64,000 bases of DNA, taken from NCBI GenBank assembly GCA_025267735.1, contig CM046299.1:26810468-26874467 (forward strand), given 5' to 3'. The notes beneath the pieces were generated by a model. It was not told where the DNA came from, made no database searches, and saw only the letters and a list, made by a program, of their open reading frames with translations. Shown piece after piece: positions 43,201-47,587 of the stretch (position 1 is its first letter; each line of letters begins with the position of its first letter). The stretch is from Mactra quadrangularis. Lineage: Eukaryota > Mollusca > Bivalvia > Venerida > Mactridae. The position numbers and the translations under genes are program-made.

Positions 43201-46178
43201 GCTGGTCAGTCAACCTACTTACCTTTCTTGGAAAAGCTTAATCTCTGCTGCTAAAATGTAACCAGGCACATACTTCCGTCTGTGACTGACACCTGCCCTA
43301 CGTGATTAATAATCGGAGGAAGAGAGAGAATGGTCGTAGAAATTATTTCATGACCCAGCTCCACAAAAGTGAGCCGTCGGGAAATCTAACACACGACCAC
43401 GCGATCAGACTCGTGCGCTACTGACTAAGCTACCGGGCAAATATTAACCCCGCCTATTTAAATACTCGATATATGTTAGATGATCTCTGTACATAAATAC
43501 GGATATCTATTTTTAAAAATCGATATAGACAACAGAAGTACTGTAACGAGTATTTAAATCAGCTGGGTTAATTCATGCGTCACTGGTCAACAAAATTCAA
43601 CAATGTTTAGTATCATCATAGTTATTTTTTGTAAATAATCATATACATTTGTACCTGGGTTAGGTGTCACTGTATTACACCAGTAGCGTGTTCAATTACA
43701 CAAAACGTTACAGAACGTTACATAACGATACATTCGGAACTCCTCGGCCATTCGCTGCGAATAACCTAATCTAGTACACAAATATGAGATCGGTAAGGCA
43801 ATGAGTGATGTTTCAAAATTTACGGACTAAAAACGAAACATCACTCAATGCCTAAACGATCATATATTTGTTTACTTGAACACCGGTAGTTTCAAAATAG
43901 CGTCTAAATATGTCCGAGATTATTCGCAGTGAATGGCCGAGGAGTTCCGAATGTATCGTTACGGAACGTTTTGTAACGTTCGCGGTAACTGAACGCAGGG
44001 CAAGTTTTTATGATGTAAAGTTATGATATCGTACTCAGTTTACTGGTTTTAGCACATCATTAATTTTGATTATTACAAAATTGTACATCACATAAATTAT
44101 TGATAAATTGTTGATTAATCACAAATATGAGCGATTGATGTTTTAAAATTGTTTATTTATACGATTATTATTATTTATAACATTTTAATAAATACGCCAT
44201 CCTAAATCAAATATTTCATCCAATTTTGTAAGAGCAGATTTCAATAATTTACGCGTTGTACAGTTATATTGAATATGAATTCTAAAAATTAAACGCTAAG
44301 CGGGCAGCACGGTTCCGGGTTAAAACACTATAGATATTTTGACTCGGAACATTTTCGTACTCCGAGGTTATCAACATTCTCGATCTAAAGCTAGTATCGA
44401 GAATCTTGATAACTTCTGGGTACGAGAATGGACTCGGAACCGACCCACCCGCTATGATTAAAGCCCCATCATAAAAAAGTAACACTGTTTTTTGGACTGC
44501 AAAGAAAATAGACATTTATCTATATCAAACACCTCTAATGAACATTTATGTTGGGTTTAACGCTGTAGCAACACACTGTATATATGTAAATATTTGCTTA
44601 TCGAAATCGAAAATAGAATTTGGTTGTCAATACCTGAAACAATAGTTTTGATCAAAGTACATGTATATTTAAGGTGAATTCATATTATAGAAAAAAACTT
44701 ACTCCCGAATAACATTATTAATGAACATAGAGTGCACTTATAAAAGTACCCCACTATTTTAGGAAATGGATGCTTGGTCAAACTTAAATTTAGAAAGCAG
44801 AATGGTTTGAACTGTTTATTGTGTCTCTAATACATGTTATTTTTGACAATTTAATGGTTGTAAAACAGTTTTCAAGTCTACTGGTAATGAAAAAATATTC
44901 ACATGTTGGCTTTAAACGTTGTATTTAAAATATGAAAATAAGTGTGCTCAAATGATTGAAATCAGACAACACTACTAAAGTGACAAAACGAAGCATTCTA
45001 TACCATATAAATCAATAAAGTGATGTTTATTATAAATACAAATGTATATATATTACGTATCTGTTCATTAAATTATTTCAAACTTACATTTAATTTAATG
45101 CAATACATTTTTCAATCATACATGTATGTAAGCATACGTCATATTTTGTTCCTAACCACGTATCCATGCATCGTTTCACTTAATTTCAATTTAATGAGTG
45201 TTTTCCATTGTAAATTTTATATTAATAATGAATTTCATAACGTTGGTGTACTAATTCATTTTAGCTCGATAGTGAAACAAGTTCTTACAACTTAGATTTA
45301 TCACTTTCCAGTCCCCTGTCTGGTCCCCCAGTACTGAGGTAGTAGGATTAAGTTTCTTACTCAAGGAAACAACAGGGTAAGTTTTGGATGGGATTCGAAC
45401 CAACGCGGAGCTGGCTATCCAATGATTACCAGTCCAACGTCGTAACCGGTCGGCCACGCCCGCTTCTTAACGTTCGTAAAGCTTCATGCACTTTAATTGG
45501 TTTTATTTTCTAAAAATGGGGGCAACAGTAAAAACACAGACCTTCCACACATTGAAGAAAGAAAAGATTCAAATATTTTAGGCTTTAAAACTTTTGGTGA
45601 TTTTGTTAGTTTTTAACTTTTCTTTCAATAGGCCAACCACTACTGTTGGCGACATAGAGAACTCTGAAAAAGAAAGCTAACTAAAGTAACAAAGTATCTT
45701 TACCTTCTCCGACTTGTTTGACAACTTCCAGAGCGTTCTTTTCTGTGTATTTAGTTGAAGCACCAAAAATATCATCATATTTTGCCGATAATCTCTGTTT
45801 GTACGTCGTCAGGAACAGTATGTAATTTTCACCCTCCGTGACATCAGCGTAACACATTTTTCTATCACCAAAGTTTGACACATTATAAACATGAGGTTTA
45901 ACTACAAGAATATTCCTTAATAATTTCCCGCCTTTATAAACTTCCAAAACTTTCACTGTTGCTGTGTACGTCATAGCCTCGGTTCGGTGTTCCTTTTCTT
46001 TGTACGTGTTGAGCACGTGCGCTGACATCACAATATCCGCGCGCGCGGTCCGATTCCCAACCGACATTGGCATCCATCCGTTTAGAAGATAAATACAAGA
46101 CAAAACGATTGGTAAAAATTGAAGAAACAAAAACGTTCGAAGTATAATTGTAGTCAAGTTAATGTCATGACGTCGCAT
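7037..46178 (-). CDS. Secreted NTR/NtA-TSP1-TSPN-TSP1-EGF(7) multidomain protein, 11 coding exons
   Basis: Exons, 5' to 3' on the minus strand: 46178-45704, 17248-17102, 16655-16120, 15482-15405, 14811-14679, 13339-13148, 12367-12269, 10648-10556, 9618-9523, 9020-8829 and 7242-7037. They total 2247 nt (748 codons plus TAA). Every junction is GT/AG and in phase. Domain order is signal peptide, NTR/NtA-like, TSP1, TSPN (laminin-G fold), acidic linker, TSP1, seven EGF-like domains. By family knowledge, NtA domains bind laminin, TSP1 repeats bind matrix and glycosaminoglycans, and EGF chains act as spacers or receptor ligands. A secreted matrix or matricellular role is therefore inferred. TSPN plus EGF recalls NELL proteins and thrombospondins, but the VWC, calcium-binding type-3 and C-terminal thrombospondin modules are absent. 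The start is supported by an in-frame TAA two codons upstream of ATG and by a hydrophobic leader. Extra small exons inside the 28.5-kb first intron cannot be excluded, though none is needed for phase. Confidence 0.85.
8082..8421 (+). mobile_element. TTAA-flanked MITE, family T, copy 1
   Basis: Terminal inverted repeats AGGTACTCATTCACAGATTT and, read from the right, AGGTACTAGTTCACAGATTT, flanked by TTAA at 8078-8081 and 8422-8425. 340 bp, no coding capacity. It lies in the intron between exons 10 and 11. Confidence 0.8.
8579..8780 (-). mobile_element. SINE family A copy beside exon 10
   Basis: This is the reverse complement of the family A unit: body at 8579-8700, tRNA-Ser-like head at 8700-8780. 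It is a same-sense insertion in the intron between exons 10 and 11. Confidence 0.75.
8829..9020 (-). CDS. Exon 10: EGF-like domains 4 and 5
   Basis: This 192-bp exon covers residues 617-680, phase 1 to phase 1, and encodes two EGF modules. One is 'CRRGCYNGGRCVSPGKCSCP' followed by 'HGFTGTRC'; the other is 'CNPTCKNNGRCLYPGVCQCK' followed by 'RGYNGPLC'. Its length is about twice the single-module exons 7-9, so it could derive from loss of an intron between two modules. The acceptor is CTCTAG and the donor GTAGGT. A SINE of the tRNA-Ser-like family ends about 50 bp to its left. Confidence 0.87.
9523..9618 (-). CDS. Exon 9: EGF-like domain 3
   Basis: This 96-bp exon covers residues 585-616, phase 1 to phase 1. 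It reads 'VCVLPCKNKGRCVGPNKCKC' and continues 'RKGYIGPDCST'. The six cysteines are intact. The module is notably basic (many Lys/Arg), so it is a candidate glycosaminoglycan contact; that is inference. The acceptor ends in CAG (TTACAG) and the donor is GTAAGT. Confidence 0.87.
10044..10352 (-). mobile_element. SINE family D copy in the intron between exons 8 and 9
   Basis: It shows the family 3' end 'GCTACGGCGTAAAACCCAAC' and central motif 'GGTGAGTAGGTTAACTTACC', plus a tRNA-like head near 10330 (GCTTGCTCAATTGGTAGCAT). Confidence 0.7.
10556..10648 (-). CDS. Exon 8: EGF-like domain 2
   Basis: This 93-bp exon covers residues 554-584, phase 1 to phase 1. It reads 'ICNPPCGNGGQCVQPGYCTC' and continues 'PYGYMPPNCE'. 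Six cysteines are in the same spacing class as EGF 1. The last loop has M-P-P where the usual form is G-x-x. The acceptor is TTTCAG and the donor GTAAGT. Only 66 bp separate the exon from a 374-bp MITE in the intron to its right. Confidence 0.87.
10715..11088. mobile_element. 374-bp MITE with 5-bp target duplication, intron 7
   Basis: Inverted ends GGCACGTTCCGCAAGGCGAT and GGCACGTTCCGCAAGGCGAG, with subterminal GCTAGCTAGC palindromes on both sides, flanked by CATTG (10710-10714 and 11089-11093). GC-rich ends contrast with an AT-rich core. Confidence 0.75.
12269..12367 (-). CDS. Exon 7: EGF-like domain 1
   Basis: This 99-bp exon covers residues 521-553, phase 1 to phase 1. It reads 'LCRKNKCLNGGRCISNDVCA' and continues 'CPVGYTGNKCQT'. 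Six cysteines are in the compact spacing C-x3-C-x5-C-x4-C-x-C-x8-C seen in WIF1/tenascin-type EGF modules. There is no calcium-binding D-x-D/N consensus. The acceptor is TTTCAG and the donor GTAAGC. Confidence 0.88.
12478..12666 (+). mobile_element. MITE family P, right half only
   Basis: Aligns closely with 397-586, including 'AGAGTATACAAGGG' and the terminal 'TAACTGACTAAAGTCCC'. Left arm absent. Confidence 0.65.
12895..13132 (+). mobile_element. SINE family C copy, diverged, beside exon 6
   Basis: It shares box B (GGTTCGAATCTCACT), 'GGCCTTGTGGAAGTTTAGGT' and 'GTTGACATAGCGTTAAAC' with the other family C copies. It ends about 15 bp from the exon 6 donor and lies antisense to the gene. Confidence 0.7.
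13148..13339 (-). CDS. Exon 6: second thrombospondin type-1 repeat
   Basis: This exon covers residues 457-520 plus one base, phase 1 to phase 1. After a short lead 'DIDETTTAVVEFS' it reads 'AEWTEWSPCSRSCGRGVQTR', then 'TLYC', 'STC', 'RWCYIQSCK'. This is a classical TSP1 repeat with the CSxSCGxG core. The preferred acceptor is TTATAG; an alternative AG further in, just before 'CTGTGG', would keep the same phase and remove nine residues. The donor is GTCAGT. A SINE ends about 15 bp from the donor. Confidence 0.88.
13490..13600 (-). mobile_element. Relic of SINE family B
   Basis: The stretch around 'TCAAGGAAATCATCAGTGCC' aligns by eye with the family B central region. Old and truncated. Confidence 0.4.
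14280..14411 (+). mobile_element. SINE 3' fragment with (CAAA)n tail
   Basis: The fragment ends 'GGTGTTGGTGCGCCGTAAAA' followed by 'CCAAAACAAACAAACAAAC'. The tail is a CAAA microsatellite of about 6 units. It abuts the antisense family B copy, suggesting sequential insertions. Confidence 0.5.
14412..14666 (-). mobile_element. SINE family B copy ending beside exon 5
   Basis: Read on the minus strand, the head (GACCAGCGGTCAAGTGGTAG) is followed by the family B body with 'GCCCAAG', 'TTGAGCAAGAAAA' and 'GGCTGAACATGTAAACG'. Its right end is 12 bp from the exon 5 donor. Confidence 0.7.
14679..14811 (-). CDS. Exon 5: acidic linker
   Basis: This exon covers residues 413-456 plus one base, phase 0 to phase 1. 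It begins 'EDRAIKDEGNNNIIEEELHD', contains 'SLNTTDTHREIPDDKILT' and ends 'KTELPL'. It is rich in Asp, Glu and Asn, has no cysteines, carries one N-glycosylation sequon (NTT), and is probably disordered. The acceptor is TTATAG and the donor GTAAGA. A minus-strand SINE copy ends only about 12 bp from the donor. No known domain is recognised; the exon is accepted because both phases and both splice sites fit its neighbours. Confidence 0.75.
15190..15372 (+). repeat. Dispersed repeat family R, copy 1 (intron between exons 4 and 5)
   Basis: Shares 'GGAGATGTAATGCGCAGCAA' + AAAGTATAC, TTTAGCCTCG and GTAAATCTGACAAGA with the antisense copy at 53815-54012. Ends not defined. Confidence 0.6.
15405..15482 (-). 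CDS. Exon 4: C-terminal strand of the TSPN domain
   Basis: This 26-codon exon covers residues 387-412 and is phase 0 at both ends. It reads 'GQIEQLVITDDSDSAELHC' followed by 'STELDHI'. The G-Q-I-x-Q-L-x-I-x-D-D-...-A-E-x-x-C string is the standard closing motif of TSPN domains, and its cysteine is expected to pair with the cysteine of the 'CELV' strand in exon 3. The acceptor is TTTTAG and the donor GTAAGT. It is too short to be found by reading-frame length; it was identified from the motif and matching phases. Confidence 0.88.
16120..16655 (-). CDS. Exon 3: thrombospondin N-terminal-like (TSPN, laminin-G fold) domain, main part
   Basis: This exon covers residues 208-386. It starts at 'VHDLLHHLGVYKLP' and continues with 'GVYHVNDRPGAFNI', 'LFALKF'-like strands, 'NDWHWLSLKVDGNNIDLYID', 'CELV' and ends at 'GKGFQ'. 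These are hallmarks of the TSPN domain of thrombospondins, NELL and fibril-associated collagens: the D-L-L helix, the G-A-F motif, the W-H-x-L-x-L-x-V strand and the Y-V-D-C-E-L cysteine strand. The acceptor is TTTCAG (phase 1) and the donor GTAAAT (phase 0). The reading frame also stays open upstream of the acceptor into the intron, but that extension lacks family similarity. Confidence 0.9.
17102..17248 (-). CDS. Exon 2: first thrombospondin type-1 repeat
   Basis: This exon covers residues 159-207 and is phase 1 to phase 1. It shows the canonical TSP1 start 'WLEWSSCSKSCDQGYQVRKR' followed by 'NC', then further cysteines in 'DDCNPN', 'RACNSFSC'. The six cysteines and the W-x-x-W / R-x-R ladder are what TSP1 repeats use for the layered Trp-Arg stack and for C-mannosylation. 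The acceptor is TTTCAG and the donor GTAAGT. A TSP1 module in a single symmetric phase-1 exon is typical of exon-shuffled extracellular genes. It is separated from exon 1 by about 28.5 kb. Confidence 0.9.
17651..18960 (+). mobile_element. SINE family C copy split by the TTAA element
   Basis: The left part (17651-17777) carries a tRNA-like head with a box A-like 'TAGCGCAGTTGGTAGCGCG' and a box B 'GGTTCGAATCCC'. The right part (18802-18960) carries the body motif 'GGCCTTGTGGAAGGGTAGGT', then 'GTTGACACGGCGTTAAATCC' and an A-rich tail. The two halves join into the same order seen in uninterrupted copies at 845-1085 and 54160-54475. Confidence 0.8.
17782..18797. mobile_element. 1016-bp non-autonomous DNA element with TTAA target duplication, nested in a SINE
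   Basis: The ends are 18-bp terminal inverted repeats, GGTAGAATACCCATAATA at the left and GGCAGAATTCCCATAATA read from the right, flanked on both sides by TTAA (17778-17781 and 18798-18801). TTAA duplication is the signature of piggyBac-type (also Kolobok) transposition. The element splits a SINE: its tRNA-like head lies at 17651-17777 and its body resumes at 18802. No transposase frame is present, so it would be mobilised in trans. The ends do not start with the usual piggyBac CCC, so superfamily is uncertain. Confidence 0.85.
19855..19945 (+). mobile_element. Relic fragment of SINE family C
   Basis: The fragment 'GAACTTGTGGAAATGTAAAC ... CAAGGTCCAAGAAAATAAGC' aligns by eye with the body of family C. 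Heavily diverged. Confidence 0.4.
19964..20294 (-). mobile_element. MITE, family T, copy 3 (reverse orientation)
   Basis: Antisense copy with TTAA at 20295-20298. The other end has decayed to 'GTTACTAGTTCACAGATTT' without a clear TTAA. Confidence 0.7.
20345..22400. repeat. Tandem array 1: about 940-bp unit, two full copies and a partial third
   Basis: Landmarks recur 939-940 bp apart, for example 'GACCAGTATTTCATATCTTG' (20610/21550) and 'GCTTTGACGGGTAGGCC' (20965, 21904, shortened third at 22339). Each unit has a small hairpin pairing CCTCC with GGAGG near 20580/21515. Short open frames inside are not conserved as genes. Confidence 0.8.
22400..24140. other. Intron 1 segment without recognised features
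   Basis: AT-rich sequence between tandem array 1 and the LINE. An open frame at 23419-23724 has no domain and poor support. Confidence 0.5.
24140..26609 (+). mobile_element. 5'-truncated LINE insertion, antisense within intron 1
   Basis: The element includes the reverse-transcriptase ORF, about 180 bp of 3' UTR, an AATAAA at about 26578 and a 3' tail of TATGT/TTATG pentamer repeats (26585-26609) instead of poly(A). Short tandem 3' repeats are typical of several APE-type LINE clades. The left boundary is placed near the in-frame stop at about 24140 and is approximate. I could not identify a target-site duplication. The lack of frameshifts over 2.2 kb suggests a young insertion. Confidence 0.8.
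24163..26406 (+). CDS. Non-LTR retrotransposon (LINE) reverse transcriptase, 747 codons, intact frame
   Basis: A single uninterrupted frame encodes a reverse transcriptase for target-primed retrotransposition. In order it shows 'NNGKSSGTDGI' (finger region), 'IIVPIFKGGNEAEAKNYRGI', 'ENQFGFQRNKSTVDCLFLL', 'CAFIDFEKCFDKLD' (motif A), 'GVKQGDPSSTLLFLYFVND' (motif B; the common form is GDPLSPLLF), the catalytic 'FADD' at residues 354-357 (motif C), 'WGLKVNTEKSKVM' and 'YKYLGLHL'. Near the C-terminus is a CCHC cluster (C677, C680, H690, C695). No apurinic-type endonuclease precedes it; a stop codon lies 22-24 bp upstream of the first ATG, so the copy is 5'-truncated. Family placement among I/Jockey/CR1-like LINEs is not certain. 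Confidence 0.93.
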   Translation: MYDIIINIRVMRSYLRTKQVYNRTVRTRKNTYNIQQKSNLTFMSKKEPRKFWQYIKRQYTQRSDITENLNINELHDHFKSLYSTDYAPQFNVHNDQYVAYDNDLDCDITLNELKDAVFAQNNGKSSGTDGIISEIYKHCFPDLSPLILTIFNKVFHSGEYPISWGEGIIVPIFKGGNEAEAKNYRGITLINIIAKIYSQILLNRLTKWSIKNEKILENQFGFQRNKSTVDCLFLLHSVISKTLNSRKKLYCAFIDFEKCFDKLDRSYIFQKLINEQVSSKFIDAIKCMYKTVKATVRYNGTSSTYFDSNIGVKQGDPSSTLLFLYFVNDILNNLDGNIDGLFSLNEMKLFIILFADDTVLFAHTPEALQSLLNNLYAYCNTWGLKVNTEKSKVMIFETGRHTTHDFIFDDKKLQIVQSYKYLGLHLFKNGHLNRTQKQLAQKSLFALHNVFIICNQVELDILEKCKLFDCLVGSILNYGAEVIGNNDCKNIEQIHCKFLRKILCVRKSTNLDGLYGEVGRYPMNIHHKLILIKYWIKILKSKDTSLIKQIYSMLKTDADLNVNYKWGNNWAYHIKSLLNDIGLSVLWLSQDVNMINYSVIKTRILDIFKQSWYSNINNSSRLHYYSLFKHEFICEDYFGYLNVNKFRIAYTQFRLSAHSLAIEQGRHQGIPTENRICQQCNMNIPETEYHFLLICPKHVNLRKLYLPAYYCTWPTLQKFENLMSTKNKKLIINISKFLYFAFKHRTT
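26690..27300. repeat. Region with recurring AAATGTCGCA motif
   Basis: AAATGTCGC(A) occurs at about 26699, 26710, 26776, 27090 and 27246, with variants (AATATCGCAA, AAATGATGCAA) nearby. Interrupted by the Tc1-like MITE copy 2. Possibly subterminal repeats of an unrecognised element. Confidence 0.4.
26810..27037 (+). mobile_element. Tc1/mariner-like MITE, copy 2, right end lost
   Basis: Aligns with the left 230 bp of the copy at 59345-59714 (CACGGCCCTCTAAAAGTTCC start, preceded by TA). The right inverted repeat is absent. Confidence 0.65.
28851..28880 (+). repeat. Single arm of family Z palindrome
   Basis: 'CTTGATAACCTCTGGGTACG' + AGAATG matches the right arm of the copy at 44350-44430. The opposing arm is absent. 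Confidence 0.55.
29685..29890 (+). mobile_element. SINE family A copy (tRNA-Ser-like head)
   Basis: The head 'GCGTGGCCGAGTGATTACGA ... TTGGTTCGAATCCCATCC' carries both RNA polymerase III promoter boxes. It is followed by a body ending 'CGAGCTTAAAA'. The same unit occurs in antisense orientation at 8579-8780 and 45261-45468. The acceptor ends cannot pair, so this is not a functional tRNA gene. Confidence 0.8.
34260..36387. repeat. Tandem array 2: about 820-bp unit, three copies
   Basis: 'TATGAAATTTTACGCTGATG' recurs at 34531, 35354 and 36172 (823 and 818 bp). The first unit is diverged on its left; the second and third are close. Each of the last two carries a minus-strand open frame of about 70 codons (35023-35241, 35850-36059). 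Confidence 0.85.
36960..39306. repeat. Tandem array 3: about 866-bp unit, three copies
   Basis: 'AATGCCTGATA' recurs at 37339, 38207 and 39072 (about 868 and 865 bp). Shared landmarks include 'ACGCGTTCTTTTGTTCTTGA' and 'GTGTTGCTGTTGACA'. Directly follows array 2 but is unrelated in sequence. Confidence 0.85.
39865..40032. repeat. Degenerate (ATC/ATT)n trinucleotide tract
   Basis: Repeated CATCATTATCATTA-type triplets over about 165 bp. Confidence 0.85.
40943..41227. mobile_element. 285-bp MITE, family G, copy 1
   Basis: Ends CAGGGGCGGGTCTAGG and (from right) CGTAGGCGGATCTAGC, with G-runs at the left and C-runs at the right that can fold back. Flanked by TTCTG (40938-40942 and 41228-41232). 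Its interior matches the copy at 55855-56130. Confidence 0.75.
41601..42023. mobile_element. 423-bp hAT-like MITE
   Basis: Ends CAGGGCTCCAATTTAA and, from the right, CAGGGCTCGAATTTAA. Flanks ATTAGGA and ATTAAGA look like a 7-8 bp duplication with one change. The interior repeats 'ACTCGCA' motifs in both orientations. Confidence 0.7.
42512..42772 (+). mobile_element. SINE family B copy
   Basis: The tRNA-like head is 'AGCGGCCCAGTGGTAGGACG ... GGTTCGATCCCCACTAGG'. The body contains 'CTTGAGCAAGAAATTAACC', 'GGCTGAACATGTATATGGAA' and a 3' end rich in (ACTTTA) repeats. Antisense relatives lie at 14412-14666 and 13490-13600. Confidence 0.75.
43146..43440 (-). mobile_element. SINE family D copy, full length
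   Basis: The minus-strand head is 'GCCCGGTAGCTTAGTCAGTA' with a degenerate box B. A conserved centre includes 'ACGGAAGTATGTGCCTGGTT' and 'AGGTAAGTAGGTTGACTGAC'. The 3' end reads 'GCTCCGGCGTTAAACCCAAC'. Five more copies or fragments lie in the window. Confidence 0.75.
43446..43605. mobile_element. Repeat family Q copy
   Basis: Inverted ends around AAATACTCG / CGAGTATTTAAATCAGC followed by 'GCGTCACTGGTCAAC' and CAACAATG. 160 bp. Confidence 0.55.
43686..43996. mobile_element. 311-bp double-hairpin fold-back element
   Basis: Outer arms of about 75 bp share 'TAACGATACATTCGGAACTC' and 'CTCGGCCATTC' in inverted order. An independent inner hairpin pairs 'GGCAATGAGTGATGTTTC' with 'GAAACATCACTCAATGCC'. 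No clear target duplication. Confidence 0.75.
44350..44430. repeat. 81-bp palindromic element, family Z, copy 2, with direct duplication
   Basis: Arms 'CATTTTCGTACTCCGAGGTT' and, from the right, 'CATTCTCGTACCCAGAAGTT', separated by an 11-bp loop. GACTCGGAA occurs immediately on both sides (44341-44349 and 44431-44439). Confidence 0.75.
44549..44592 (-). mobile_element. 3' fragment of SINE family D
   Basis: Only the terminal 'GTTGCTACAGCGTTAAACCC' portion remains. Confidence 0.5.
44600..45260. other. Intron 1 segment near exon 1 without recognised features
   Basis: AT-rich; one 91-codon frame (45020-45295) ends inside a SINE and is not gene-like. Confidence 0.5.
45261..45468 (-). mobile_element. 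SINE family A copy near exon 1
   Basis: Full-length family A unit on the minus strand. The head has 'GGCGTGGCCGACCGGTTACG' and box B 'GGTTCGAATCCCATCC'. It lies about 240 bp downstream of exon 1 in intron 1. Confidence 0.8.
45704..46178 (-). CDS. Exon 1: start codon, signal peptide and NTR/agrin-NtA-like domain
   Basis: This exon encodes residues 1-158 plus the first base of codon 159. Residues 11-27 form a hydrophobic leader, and probable cleavage just before Cys28 would make that cysteine the first mature residue, as in TIMP-type NTR domains. The body has the NTR/NtA pattern: 'ADIVMSAHV' (about 47-55), 'TATVKVLEVYKGG' (72-84), 'FGDRKMCYADVTEGE' (103-117) and 'YILFLTT'. Only two cysteines are present, C28 and C109, a plausible single disulfide. 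N-glycosylation sequons lie at N42 (NRT) and N99 (NVS). The donor is GTAAAG at 45703-45698, phase 1, and it joins exon 2 to give a glycine codon. The NtA assignment is by eye; a more general NTR-fold domain is the alternative. Confidence 0.8.
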
Positions 46179-46241
46179 CGTTTAAGAAATTCCTGAGTTC
46201 GTCTGCTGTCATGGAATCATTGGTAGAATTAATGCCGTCTG

Positions 46242-46249
46242 CTTATAAA
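46242..46249 (-). promoter_or_regulatory. TATA-like box upstream of exon 1
   Basis: The minus strand reads TTTATAAG about 65 nt before the start codon. This would place transcription start near 46215 and give a 5' UTR of a few tens of bases. A non-coding first exon further upstream is equally possible. Evidence is positional only. Confidence 0.25.
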
Positions 46250-47587
46250 CCATATCTTCGCCAGATGTTATTTTCAAAAATTTCATTATTTAAAACCCAT
46301 GGTATGAAAATGAGATCTATTGCGACACCAGTGTATGCCAATTTGAATAAAAACTCGATGTTACACTTTCCAGACTTTTAGAGTTCCTGAAAGTCAAAAT
46401 AAAACGTTTTAAAAAATACGTTAAGTACAAAAAATCAAAGTAACATCATTAAAATGTAAGTTAGTGAGAAAGAAATCTTCTTACAAAAAGACGATCATAA
46501 ATAAAACCTACTTTTCTCTAATGTGTTTGTGTCGAGAATGTTTTTTGCGTAAAGGAGTTTTTTGCAACCGGGTATCTCCGTCAAATTCCGTAAAAACGTT
46601 GAGAATAATAGAGAACGAAGGATACCGAAATGTTCCGAGTGAAATATCTCGGTGTCAATTACAGGAGTAAGTTCCATGAAGAAATAAATCGTAACATGAC
46701 ACTGGTTAATGAAACATAGTTGGTATAAACATAGGTTTTATTTTGAACATCGCTATTTTTATAGACTTTCTCTCCGTAATTTATCGACGTAGAGGTTTCG
46801 TGGATCATCCTATCAAATTATGTCTAAATATCAAATACATCTAAATGCACCGATCAATTTTCATTTATATCGAGCGTAACATCGATATGGTTAAATTTTT
46901 AGATTTTTTATTCATTTTTTTTCAAGTGTGAGGTAATGTTAGGGTTTATCGATAAAAACTCCCTGGCTATGATTATCTTTCATCATTTTAATACCTAGCG
47001 TGTTATCTTGTTATTACATTTTCTCTAACCTGATTTTCAATAATCCATGAAATTTCAAGCATGCATGATAAACGCTTGGATTATCTTTAACAAAAATGAG
47101 TAGCGGTGGACTTATTTTCACAAATTGAACAGCGGGGTTTTCTATATATCTTAACTGCATTGATGATAATGAGTCTGTTGAAAGTTATTTACGTATATTA
47201 TTATACATGTGTTATTATATGCATTATCATTTGTTTGTTATACCTAATAATTGTGCTGAAAAAAATAAATAAACTGTAAACTGTAAATTCATTTTAATAT
47301 TTCAGCATTATTATTATTAGTCTTATTATTTTAGGAATAAAATAACTTCACTAAATTATAATTATTAGATTTATGAATGTATTTATAATTAAAATTAAAA
47401 GTAATCTACACAATGATATCTAACGTGGTAATTTTATGCTAATATTGATACTAAATACAGAACTGTGTGTTCAGCGATCATTAATCTCATACTAGTACTT
47501 TAATACTTCACCGGAGTGAAAATCTACCAAAATAAGCTCGTAAATTGTATAAATAAATCTTTTTCGATTGTCGATCGAGCATACATT
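46250..47587. other. Upstream flank of the gene
   Basis: Presumed promoter and possible non-coding first-exon region. No other gene or conserved motif recognised. Confidence 0.4.
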
